Positions 1 to 4,947 of a DNA stretch of 8,393 nucleotides are shown here, one piece after another; the first letter of the stretch is position 1, and every line of letters starts with the position of its first letter. Both the position numbers and the translations under genes were made by a program. The notes under the pieces are model-generated. The model saw only the letters and a program-made list of their open reading frames with translations, was not told the origin of the DNA and searched no databases. This DNA comes from an uncultured Oribacterium sp. (GTDB lineage: Bacteria > Bacillota > Clostridia > Lachnospirales > Lachnospiraceae): positions 1 through 8,393 of the forward strand of contig CAAGKO010000020.1 of assembly GCA_900770445.1 (NCBI GenBank), read 5' to 3'.

Positions 1-99
1 CGGGGTCTTATGTGTTCCATCTGTTATTTTATTACAAACATCACTCAATGGTTGCGCTTGATAATTACCCCTGCCAAACATCTCAACAAATCGGGCTTT
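1..99. repeat. Direct repeat, copy 1: hsdS central conserved region
   Basis: Bases 1-99 equal bases 2751-2849 with no mismatch, in the same orientation. The sequences diverge abruptly at base 100 (A versus G) and beyond. The repeat encodes the end of the HsdS central helical region and the start of TRD2 (KARFVEMFG to DGTHKTP). It is cut by the left window edge, so the true length is at least 99 bp. Identity at synonymous positions next to unrelated flanks points to recent recombination or gene conversion, not just protein conservation. Confidence 0.97.
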
Positions 100-618
100 A
101 ATCAGATCATCTAACTTTTGAAGTTCTTGCTTTCGAAGTTGAATCAATATCTGCAAGCAATCTAGAATCTGAGCACAAAAGTGTTGTTCCTCTTTAGAAA
201 TATCTGGAATTGTCATTTCCTTCAGCATCTCTAATTTCAAATTATCTCGAACGCTACCAGATGCCCTGGCCTTTATCATTTGCTTTCCAAAATCACTTCT
301 CAAAAAATAGTAAAGGTACTGGCAATCGATTTCATCCGACACTGAAAAAACCGTATAAAGCGGGCTGACAATTACTCGTTCTTCACATCTCTGCCAATCC
401 ACCGATCCAACATTAATTCTAGATGGATTGTACGCAAAATATCCTCTCGGTACAATCTTGTATGTTGTTTTGTCATGGCTTGCCACTTCTTTTCCAAAAT
501 ATTCTGTGCAAAAGCCTTGGCTGTTTGTCACACTATATACAGGAATATCTTCGTTTGCTTTATTACGTACAGAATACTCCTTCACAAATTTTCTCAATGG
601 AACTCTAGGTCTGTTCAT
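1..618 (-). CDS. hsdS: Type I restriction-modification specificity subunit HsdS, second copy in the operon (C-terminus cut by window edge)
   Basis: HsdS is the DNA-recognition subunit of type I restriction-modification complexes: two target-recognition domains (TRDs) joined by helical spacers, bound to HsdM and HsdR. I translated 206 codons from the ATG at 618; the frame is still open at base 1. Residues about 1-140 form TRD1, with typical HsdS wording such as YFAYNPSRINVGSV and a late ASGSVRDNLKLEML stretch. Residues about 140-185 form the helical spacer, ending DDLIKARFVEMFG. The second TRD has only begun (ITDGTHKTP) at the edge. The start is supported by AGGGG seven bases upstream. TRD1 differs from that of the other hsdS in the window, while the spacer is identical in DNA from residue 174 on. 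It is the last gene seen in the minus-strand unit, 41 bases after the DUF4160 gene. The missing C-terminus leaves intactness unknown. Confidence 0.93.
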   Translation of the reverse strand, partial: MNRPRVPLRKFVKEYSVRNKANEDIPVYSVTNSQGFCTEYFGKEVASHDKTTYKIVPRGYFAYNPSRINVGSVDWQRCEERVIVSPLYTVFSVSDEIDCQYLYYFLRSDFGKQMIKARASGSVRDNLKLEMLKEMTIPDISKEEQHFCAQILDCLQILIQLRKQELQKLDDLIKARFVEMFGRGNYQAQPLSDVCNKITDGTHKTP

Positions 619-624
619 GTTTCG

Positions 625-643
625 TCCCCTACAAATTACAATT
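625..643. repeat. Direct repeat, copy 1: 5' element of hsdS (TCCCCTACAAATTACAATT)
   Basis: This 19-bp sequence recurs exactly at 3345-3363, just ahead of the other hsdS, in the same orientation. Extending leftward to 621 and 3341 gives 22 of 23 matches. Read on the minus strand it supplies the AGGGG ribosome binding site of hsdS. Copy 2 completes an inverted repeat (ACAAATT-AC-AATTTGT) that copy 1 lacks on its right side. Two short partial inverted arms around a small core resemble a tyrosine-recombinase core site, but that role is inference. Confidence 0.85.
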
Positions 644-659
644 GAGGGATGAAGAATCA

Positions 660-938
660 TCAACAGTAAAAACTTATTCCTCCGAAGTGCTCCTTCCATT
701 TATCTATGATATTTTCGCTATTGGCCTCAATGATCCGCTGAATCAAGCGCAGCTGCTTATCTGCTATATGCGAATTATTATGAGCGAGGATTGTTTTTCC
801 ACTCCGGGTGATCCAGAACTTCGTGGCGTTTGCCGTCGGTTTACCATCTGCGATATGAACATGAATCGGTTCCTGAGGCATACCCTCATTTGACCAGAAA
901 TAGACGATAAACGGGCCGATTTTAAACAGCTGTGGCAT
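660..938 (-). CDS. DUF4160 family protein
   Basis: A 92-residue protein opening MPQLFKIGPFIVYFWSNEG and continuing EPIHVHIADGK, the characteristic start of DUF4160 proteins: a short hydrophobic beta segment, then a pair of closely spaced histidines. The biochemical function of the family is not established. It is often found as a small two-gene unit with a second small protein, which has led to toxin-antitoxin suggestions. The start at 938 has GGGAGG eight bases upstream, inside the end of the preceding gene. The two genes overlap by 17 bases, so their translation is probably coupled. It lies between the recombinase and the second hsdS, inside the segment bounded by the direct repeats, and would be lost if that segment were excised. 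No signal peptide or membrane segment is visible. Confidence 0.8.
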   Translation of the reverse strand: MPQLFKIGPFIVYFWSNEGMPQEPIHVHIADGKPTANATKFWITRSGKTILAHNNSHIADKQLRLIQRIIEANSENIIDKWKEHFGGISFYC

Positions 939-1197
939 TTATAAATCCTCCCTCTTTCGCCAGTTCCATGATGATATGTGCATTGTTCTGGATGAACTCT
1001 TTCCAGTGTTTCAGTTCGTTTTCATCATATCCGTGGTTTTCATACTCGTATTTCGGCAGCCAGCAGGTCAGATTCTTGAATCCGTCTTCCACCGGTGTTT
1101 CGATATACACCTTGACCGATCCATCCTCCAGCATCTGTGAATGGGTCACTTCTGTATCATCATTAAATGTCATGTATGGATACATCATATTTGCCAC
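922..1197 (-). CDS. Small hypothetical protein paired with DUF4160
   Basis: A 91-residue acidic protein (MANMMYPYMTFNDDTEVTHS at the N-terminus). The middle alternates strands with charged turns (VKVYIETPVEDGF, LTCWLPKYEYENHG), and the C-terminal half looks helical (ELKHWKEFIQNNAHIIMELA). I recognise the pattern as a small protein that often accompanies DUF4160 genes in Bacillota, but I cannot assign a function. The longest start is GTG at 1197, eight bases after the recombinase stop. ATG at 1188 is a reasonable alternative, with AAGGA about ten bases upstream. Its last codons hold the ribosome binding site and start codon of the DUF4160 gene, so the two are very likely co-translated. A toxin-antitoxin-like pair is possible but unproven. 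Confidence 0.75.
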   Translation of the reverse strand: MANMMYPYMTFNDDTEVTHSQMLEDGSVKVYIETPVEDGFKNLTCWLPKYEYENHGYDENELKHWKEFIQNNAHIIMELAKEGGFINATAV

Positions 1198-1205
1198 GTC
1201 CTTTC

Positions 1206-2174
1206 CTAAGCGATGTATTTACGATGTGATTCCTTTACGTTGCTCTGATTTACGATTGCATATTGCATGGTCGTATCAATCTGCGAATGCCCCAGGAGCT
1301 TCTGCACCTGCTCCACCGGCATGCCCTTGTCGATGGCTCTGGTGGCCATCGTTCTTCGGAACTTATGCGGGTGAATCCGCTCCACCTTCGCCTTTTTTCC
1401 GAGGTTTCGGAGTCGTATCTCCACGCCACTGATTTTCAAGCGGACATGCGGCGCATCCAGTGTCACCAGCAGCGCCTCATTATGATCTGAGCGCATCGCC
1501 AGATACTCCTGCAGATGAATCTTCGCCTTCGCATCGAAATATACCTTACGTTCCTTATCGCCTTTACCGAGAACGATACACTCCCGGTCATTAAAATTGA
1601 TATCCTTCCGGTTCAAGCGCACCAGCTCTCCGACTCGGATTCCAGTCGAATAGAGAAGATCAATGATGGCCAGGTCTCTTGCATGCTGGCAGCAACCCCT
1701 GAGCTTTTCGATCTCCTCATCCGAAATAATGGTCTTCACAATTTTCGTCGCCTTGATTTTGTGAATGCGCCGCATCGGACTTTTCAAAATGTAGTCTTCC
1801 TCCTCCAGCCAGGAAAAGAAGCTCGATATGTTACGGCGAATGTTGTCGACGGTCGTCTTGCTGCAGTCATTTATGCCTTGATAATCCACCAGATACTGCC
1901 GTATCTCTTCGGTGGATATCTTCTGGACTTTTGTTTGAATCGCACGGAGAAAATGTTTGATCGTCACCCGATAATACTGAACCGTCCTTTCGGAGCAGCC
2001 CTCGATTTTTTTCGCATTCAGGAACATCTGAAGATACTCTTCGTTCGATGTGGTCTGCTGTACAGATTCATTGACAGCTAGCTCCTTTATCAGCACTTCC
2101 TGCAATTTCCGAAGCTGGGATGCATTCAGCACTTCCGCCATCGCATTGATGATGACAACGATCTTCTCTTCCAT
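1206..2174 (-). CDS. HsdS-associated tyrosine recombinase (XerC/XerD-like integrase)
   Basis: A 322-residue phage-integrase-family site-specific recombinase, which cuts and rejoins DNA through a 3'-phosphotyrosyl intermediate. Residues about 1-40 form a helical extension (MAEVLNASQLRKLQEVL) typical of recombinases next to hsdS genes. About 43-130 is the SAM-like core-binding domain, and about 150-320 the catalytic domain. The full catalytic set is visible: R180 (TGIRVGEL), K204 (GKGDKERKV), H270 and R273 (HPHKFRRT), H296 (LLGHSQ) and the nucleophile Y305 (DTTMQY). It should be active. I chose ATG 2174, preceded by GAAGGAGGT; an in-frame GTG at 2219 gives a 15-residue extension. The ribosome binding site lies inside a strong hairpin. 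In such loci the recombinase usually rearranges hsdS target-recognition domains, and two hsdS genes flank it here. Confidence 0.93.
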   Translation of the reverse strand: MEEKIVVIINAMAEVLNASQLRKLQEVLIKELAVNESVQQTTSNEEYLQMFLNAKKIEGCSERTVQYYRVTIKHFLRAIQTKVQKISTEEIRQYLVDYQGINDCSKTTVDNIRRNISSFFSWLEEEDYILKSPMRRIHKIKATKIVKTIISDEEIEKLRGCCQHARDLAIIDLLYSTGIRVGELVRLNRKDINFNDRECIVLGKGDKERKVYFDAKAKIHLQEYLAMRSDHNEALLVTLDAPHVRLKISGVEIRLRNLGKKAKVERIHPHKFRRTMATRAIDKGMPVEQVQKLLGHSQIDTTMQYAIVNQSNVKESHRKYIA

Positions 2175-2175
2175 G

Positions 2176-2205
2176 GATTTACCTCCTTCACAAAGGAGGC
2201 AAATC
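2176..2205 (-). promoter_or_regulatory. RNA hairpin sequestering the recombinase Shine-Dalgarno
   Basis: In the minus-strand transcript the 5' arm GAUUUGCCUCCUU and 3' arm AAGGAGGUAAAUC pair over 13 consecutive positions around a UGUG loop. One pair is G-U. The 3' arm contains the AAGGAGGU ribosome binding site, and the stem ends one base before the recombinase AUG (2174). On the plus strand the same position would be an A-C mismatch, so the perfect fold exists only in the recombinase mRNA. No U-tract follows, which argues against a terminator. The fold is seen directly; translational repression is inferred. Confidence 0.75.
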
Positions 2206-2243
2206 ACCGACCAATCCACCTCAACTCCACTGATACCTGTATT

Positions 2244-3341
2244 TTATCCAAAATATTTCTGCATTAATGAATCGAATAACACCTGCGTCTCATCCAAGGA
2301 CTTTTGCACCGCAGCTTTTGATTTGTCTACTTGAGCTACGAAGGTTGCAAACTGCTGCTGCAGTTCCATTGGAGGAACAATCACCTGCGTCGAAGCGATT
2401 ACCCCCAAGTGTAAATGTTTTATAGCCACGCCTTTGGTTCCTGTCTTAAACTGCCGTTGCACCTCATCTGATTTCAACTGCTCGCACAAGAATTCCGGCA
2501 CAATCATTTTCCTGTTATATTTTAAAACTGCTAAACTTTCGAACAGACCAAGTTTTTCTGTGGTCTTCACTATCACAGGTGCACCTAGAGAACCACTTTT
2601 CGAAAGCAATATGTCCCCTTGCTCTGTCTGGCATCTTTTTTGTATTTCCTGATACTCTTCCTCTGAAATGAATTTCACATCTTTGAAATCTAATTCCCCA
2701 TTTACTATGTTTTTAGCCGATATGAAAATAATTCCTTCTTCTAAATATTGCGGGGTCTTATGTGTTCCATCTGTTATTTTATTACAAACATCACTCAATG
2801 GTTGCGCTTGATAATTACCCCTGCCAAACATCTCAACAAATCGGGCTTTGATGAGCTCGTCTAACATGGTGAGTTCTGCAACTCGTTTCTCTTTGATTTC
2901 AACAACTTGATTTATTAATTCAACTATTGCCCTCTGTTCGGTGATTTCCAGTTTCGGGATCAACATCTTCCGCATTGTTGCTTGAGTTAGCTTCTGCCGT
3001 GTTGCACCATTTACTAGCCCGTCTGTGTTATAAAACATAAGCGAATAACACAGAAAATCAACATCCAGTCCTTCTTTCGGTTTCAAAACATGCGCATGAT
3101 TGTTAACCCAGCATTTTCCAGATACTCTATATGCAATCGGTCTTGTTTTTGATCCAAAGTTACCACCATCCTCAGCTAAAAGAACAAGTTCATCATCGAA
3201 AATATATTCTGCGACATGATCTTGTATGCCATTAGCTCCATAATATGGATATGGTCCCCCTTGTCGATCTGCTGCTGTGATAGGTACTCTCATGGAATCC
3301 AAGATTTCACAGCAGTCTTCAAGTAACATCATTTTCATCAT
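2244..3341 (-). CDS. hsdS: Type I restriction-modification specificity subunit HsdS, promoter-proximal complete copy
   Basis: A 365-residue HsdS, near the usual 370-450 of the family. TRD1 covers about residues 5-135, with GPYPYYGANGIQDHV, VLLAEDGGNFGS and NGATRQKLTQATMRKMLIP. The central helical region is about 135-178 (ELIKARFVEMFGRG). TRD2 covers about 180-325, with DGTHKTP, GIIFISAKNIVNG, GDILLSKSGSLG and GVAIKHLHLG. A C-terminal helical repeat runs from about 328 to 365. Two different TRDs imply a bipartite target. The start is ambiguous among Met 1, 2, 4 and 5; AGGGG lies 4-7 bases before the first two. It is the first gene after a TATAAT promoter, and the recombinase follows 69 bases downstream. 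Bases 2751-2849 are identical to the start of the window, so TRD2 could be exchanged with the second hsdS. The cognate hsdM and hsdR are not in the window. Confidence 0.95.
   Translation of the reverse strand: MMKMMLLEDCCEILDSMRVPITAADRQGGPYPYYGANGIQDHVAEYIFDDELVLLAEDGGNFGSKTRPIAYRVSGKCWVNNHAHVLKPKEGLDVDFLCYSLMFYNTDGLVNGATRQKLTQATMRKMLIPKLEITEQRAIVELINQVVEIKEKRVAELTMLDELIKARFVEMFGRGNYQAQPLSDVCNKITDGTHKTPQYLEEGIIFISAKNIVNGELDFKDVKFISEEEYQEIQKRCQTEQGDILLSKSGSLGAPVIVKTTEKLGLFESLAVLKYNRKMIVPEFLCEQLKSDEVQRQFKTGTKGVAIKHLHLGVIASTQVIVPPMELQQQFATFVAQVDKSKAAVQKSLDETQVLFDSLMQKYFG
2751..2849. repeat. Direct repeat, copy 2: hsdS central conserved region
   Basis: Identical over 99 bp to bases 1-99, offset exactly 2750. 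It begins at the codon of residue 165 of this hsdS and runs through the DGTHKTP segment. Homologous or site-specific recombination between the copies would remove 2750 bp. That segment holds TRD2 of this hsdS, the recombinase, both small genes and TRD1 of the other hsdS, and one chimeric hsdS would be left. Confidence 0.97.
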
Positions 3342-3344
3342 TCA

Positions 3345-3363
3345 TCCCCTACAAATTACAATT
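3345..3363. repeat. Direct repeat, copy 2: 5' element of hsdS, with inverted repeat
   Basis: Exact 19-bp match to 625-643. At this copy bases 3351-3366 read ACAAATT-AC-AATTTGT, a perfect inverted repeat with 7-bp arms and a 2-bp centre. It lies just downstream of the predicted transcription start of the hsdS unit and overlaps the AGGGG ribosome binding site. It could be a recombinase site, an operator, or simply a duplicated leader; the sequence alone does not decide. Confidence 0.8.
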
Positions 3364-3378
3364 TGTTTATTTATCGAA

Positions 3379-3384
3379 ATTATA
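3379..3384 (-). promoter_or_regulatory. Candidate promoter (-10 TATAAT) of the hsdS-recombinase unit
   Basis: The minus strand reads GGTG-TATAAT-TTCG, a consensus sigma-A -10 box with a TG directly before it. No good TTGACA-like -35 is visible 16-18 bases upstream (the best reads ACCGAT or nearby). The predicted start of transcription is near 3371, just before the inverted repeat at 3351-3366 and about 30 bases before the hsdS start codon. It is the only convincing promoter for the five-gene minus-strand unit. Confidence 0.55.
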
Positions 3385-3553
3385 CACCACCGAGCCATTT
3401 ATCGGTAGCACAGATACGTAATCGCAATACCCATTCAGCTTCGTTACGTCTGGTTTCATGTCCTGCTTTTAAGAGAAAATTAGAGTTCCGATGCGGAGTG
3501 AAGATGTAGATATCGAAAGCATTGACCTAGAAAAAATGAACCGTTTCTGATTA
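3385..3553. other. Intergenic stretch with short open frames, no convincing gene
   Basis: These bases separate the divergent hsdS unit and the antitoxin gene. On the minus strand one frame is open from 3526 down to a TAA at 3380-3382, about 49 codons with no ATG. It contains AGHETRRNEAEWVLRLRI, which looks more protein-like than random. A second minus frame gives a 30-codon ATG reading (MKPDVTKLNGYCDYVSVL onward). On the plus strand ATG 3491 to TGA 3550 encodes 19 residues (MRSEDVDIESIDLEKMNRF). I cannot assign any of these. They may be the remnant of a lost gene, perhaps the missing toxin partner, or a leader. Confidence 0.3.
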
Positions 3554-3799
3554 GTGTGTAATTATAGAGATGAGTTTTTAGAGAAGGAGTTTGATTTTAG
3601 CAAAGCGATAAAAAATCCGTATGCAAAATCGATTAAGAAACAGGTGACCATCAATCTGGACGAGAGAGTCGTAGCGTATTTCAAGGATCAGTCAGCTACC
3701 ATCGGCATCCCATATCAGACACTGATTAATCTGTATCTGTGCGATTGTATAAAGAATCATCGCCAGCCAGAAGTGGTCTGGAAAAAGAGCGTATCTTAA
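3554..3799 (+). CDS. brnA: BrnA-like ribbon-helix-helix antitoxin (orphan)
   Basis: An 81-residue protein with the hallmark BrnA/CopG-type segment: NPYAKSIKKQVTINLDERV (beta strand of a ribbon-helix-helix), then AYFKDQSATIGIPYQTLINLYLCDC (the two helices). BrnA antitoxins bind DNA as dimers, neutralise the RelE-like BrnT ribonuclease and repress their own operon. The usual order is brnT then brnA. No BrnT-like reading frame is visible upstream or downstream, so the gene appears orphaned. It may be a free-standing regulator, or the survivor of a broken pair. The only in-frame start I see is GTG 3554, and it lacks a clear Shine-Dalgarno, a weak point. The N-terminal 20 residues are charged and are probably the toxin-binding part in intact systems. 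A strong hairpin follows the stop codon by three bases. Confidence 0.78.
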   Translation: MCNYRDEFLEKEFDFSKAIKNPYAKSIKKQVTINLDERVVAYFKDQSATIGIPYQTLINLYLCDCIKNHRQPEVVWKKSVS

Positions 3800-3802
3800 A
3801 TG

Positions 3803-3835
3803 ATCGGTGAAGTCACGATTTGTGACTTCACCGAT
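3803..3835. terminator. Perfect 14-bp hairpin between convergent genes
   Basis: ATCGGTGAAGTCAC (3803-3816), loop GATTT, then GTGACTTCACCGAT (3822-3835). It sits just after the antitoxin stop and before the 3' end of the convergent ORF6N gene, where a shared bidirectional terminator is expected. Neither strand has a proper U-tract after the stem, so it is weak as a classical intrinsic terminator. It could instead be a protein-binding palindrome or an mRNA-stabilising stem. Confidence 0.5.
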
Positions 3836-3920
3836 TCAACTGTGTGCACATTCAAATCTATCTTCGAATCAAACATCAAATTTCAAAAGATAGTCAAAAG
3901 ATAATCTTACGTGTCCACAC

Positions 3921-4868
3921 TTATGGGCACAGTATAGTTGTCAAACGATTTAACAGTTCCGTTACCATTCCCGGATCTTCTAGAATTGAAATTCCAAAAC
4001 ACTTTTTACCAGCATCTTTAATGGAAGCCCCTATATGATAAGCTGTTCTTCCATCCAGTATGATAAATCTGTCATGAAACACCTGAGTCTTCTTTACCGT
4101 CAAGGTCGGATATTGTGCATTGAAATTAACCACATCCTTGTTTGTAAGCGGCGCACTTGCATATGTATAAATCTTCACATCAACGCCGGCATTCTTCTTT
4201 GCCAGAATGTTCAGCGTATCCACATCTACATACCCGTCAATCAGGATAATCTCGCTGTTAGCTTTTCGGATGATGGAGGTGATTAAACTGAACGCATCAT
4301 AGATCTGACCATCAAAGAATATCTTCTGCTCCGATTCTGCATGGTCCTCAATGTACCGGAACACCTTGTCAAACTTCTCATCCGTGCTTTTCTGATATTC
4401 TAGCTGTTTCAGTTCCATATCACTAACTTTCTCGAAGAGAAGCGCATTATTGGCGACAAAGCGACGCATCTCAACAAATGTTCTCATTATGCTTATACTC
4501 ACCTGTACAGCAATCTTGCTATGAAGTACGCTGGCAAGCATACTTATTCCCTGTTCTGTATAGGCATAAGGATAATACCGCCGACCACCACGTCCGCTTT
4601 GCTCCCCGTTTGAGGTTCCAGATTGGAACCTCAAACCGTCGTATTCCTCTTTCGTCAACTTAAAACGAAAATCTTCCGGGAATCTATCGACATTCCTTGA
4701 TGCGGCCTTATTAAGATTTTTAGTTTCAACCTGGTACAGCATTGCCAGATCACTATCTATCATAACTTGCTTTCCCCGAATGATGTATACGAAGCTTCCG
4801 ATGTCCCTGTTTTCAACAGTGATTGGAACCAATTCATTGCCTATATTTTCTGCTTTCTTGTTATCCAT
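3921..4868 (-). CDS. ORF6N domain DNA-binding protein with phospholipase D-like C-terminus
   Basis: A 315-residue protein. Residues about 20-108 are an ORF6N domain (IRGKQVMIDSDLAMLYQVET, then RFPEDFRFKLTKEEY and YYPYAYTEQGISML), a putative DNA-binding domain common in phage and mobile-element proteins. Residues about 125-175 form a charged coiled linker. From about 180 (IFFDGQIYDAF) the rest resembles half of a phospholipase D-like fold, ending HDRFIILD (265-272) and YHIGASIKDAGKKCFGIS. The role is unproven; regulatory or phage-related functions are usual guesses. I prefer ATG 4868, with GGAGG five bases upstream, over ATG 4880. Residues 79-87 (LRFQSGTSN) are encoded by a perfect palindrome, repeated almost exactly in the leader, which suggests autoregulation or a mobile palindrome. 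It follows the NADAR gene by about 80 bases. Confidence 0.88.
   Translation of the reverse strand: MDNKKAENIGNELVPITVENRDIGSFVYIIRGKQVMIDSDLAMLYQVETKNLNKAASRNVDRFPEDFRFKLTKEEYDGLRFQSGTSNGEQSGRGGRRYYPYAYTEQGISMLASVLHSKIAVQVSISIMRTFVEMRRFVANNALLFEKVSDMELKQLEYQKSTDEKFDKVFRYIEDHAESEQKIFFDGQIYDAFSLITSIIRKANSEIILIDGYVDVDTLNILAKKNAGVDVKIYTYASAPLTNKDVVNFNAQYPTLTVKKTQVFHDRFIILDGRTAYHIGASIKDAGKKCFGISILEDPGMVTELLNRLTTILCP
4608..4636. repeat. Palindrome inside the ORF6N gene (GTTTGAGGTTCCA ... TGGAACCTCAAAC)
   Basis: Perfect 13-bp inverted arms around GAT, encoding LRFQSGTSN (residues 79-87). The central 12 bp of each arm recur in the palindrome at 4881-4911. Because it is palindromic, the opposite strand encodes almost the same peptide (RFQIGTSN). 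The position in the protein is just before the conserved GGRRYYPYAYTEQG segment of the ORF6N domain. Confidence 0.9.
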
Positions 4869-4880
4869 TGCCTCCTCCAT

Positions 4881-4911
4881 CTTTTGAGGTTCCAGTCTGG
4901 AACCTCAAAAG
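4881..4911. promoter_or_regulatory. Leader palindrome of the ORF6N gene (perfect 15-bp arms)
   Basis: CTTTTGAGGTTCCAG (4881-4895), one central T, CTGGAACCTCAAAAG (4897-4911). The palindrome abuts the upstream candidate start codon (4880) and lies a few bases ahead of the Shine-Dalgarno used by ATG 4868. It shares the core TTTGAGGTTCCA/TGGAACCTCAAA with the copy 274 bp downstream inside the gene. No U-tract follows, so a terminator for the NADAR gene is unlikely. An operator for the encoded DNA-binding protein, or an RNA stem controlling translation, is more plausible. Confidence 0.7.
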
Positions 4912-4947
4912 AAATTATTCTGAGATTGGTTTCTAAATCTGGTCTCT

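Noticed and set aside
932..1432. Plus-strand open frame of 166 codons across the small genes and recombinase
   Set aside because: It is antisense to two well-supported genes, and its translation has no recognisable domain.
1515..2081. Plus-strand open frame of 188 codons antisense to the recombinase
   Set aside because: The minus strand encodes a complete catalytic tyrosine recombinase. The plus-strand protein has no family features.
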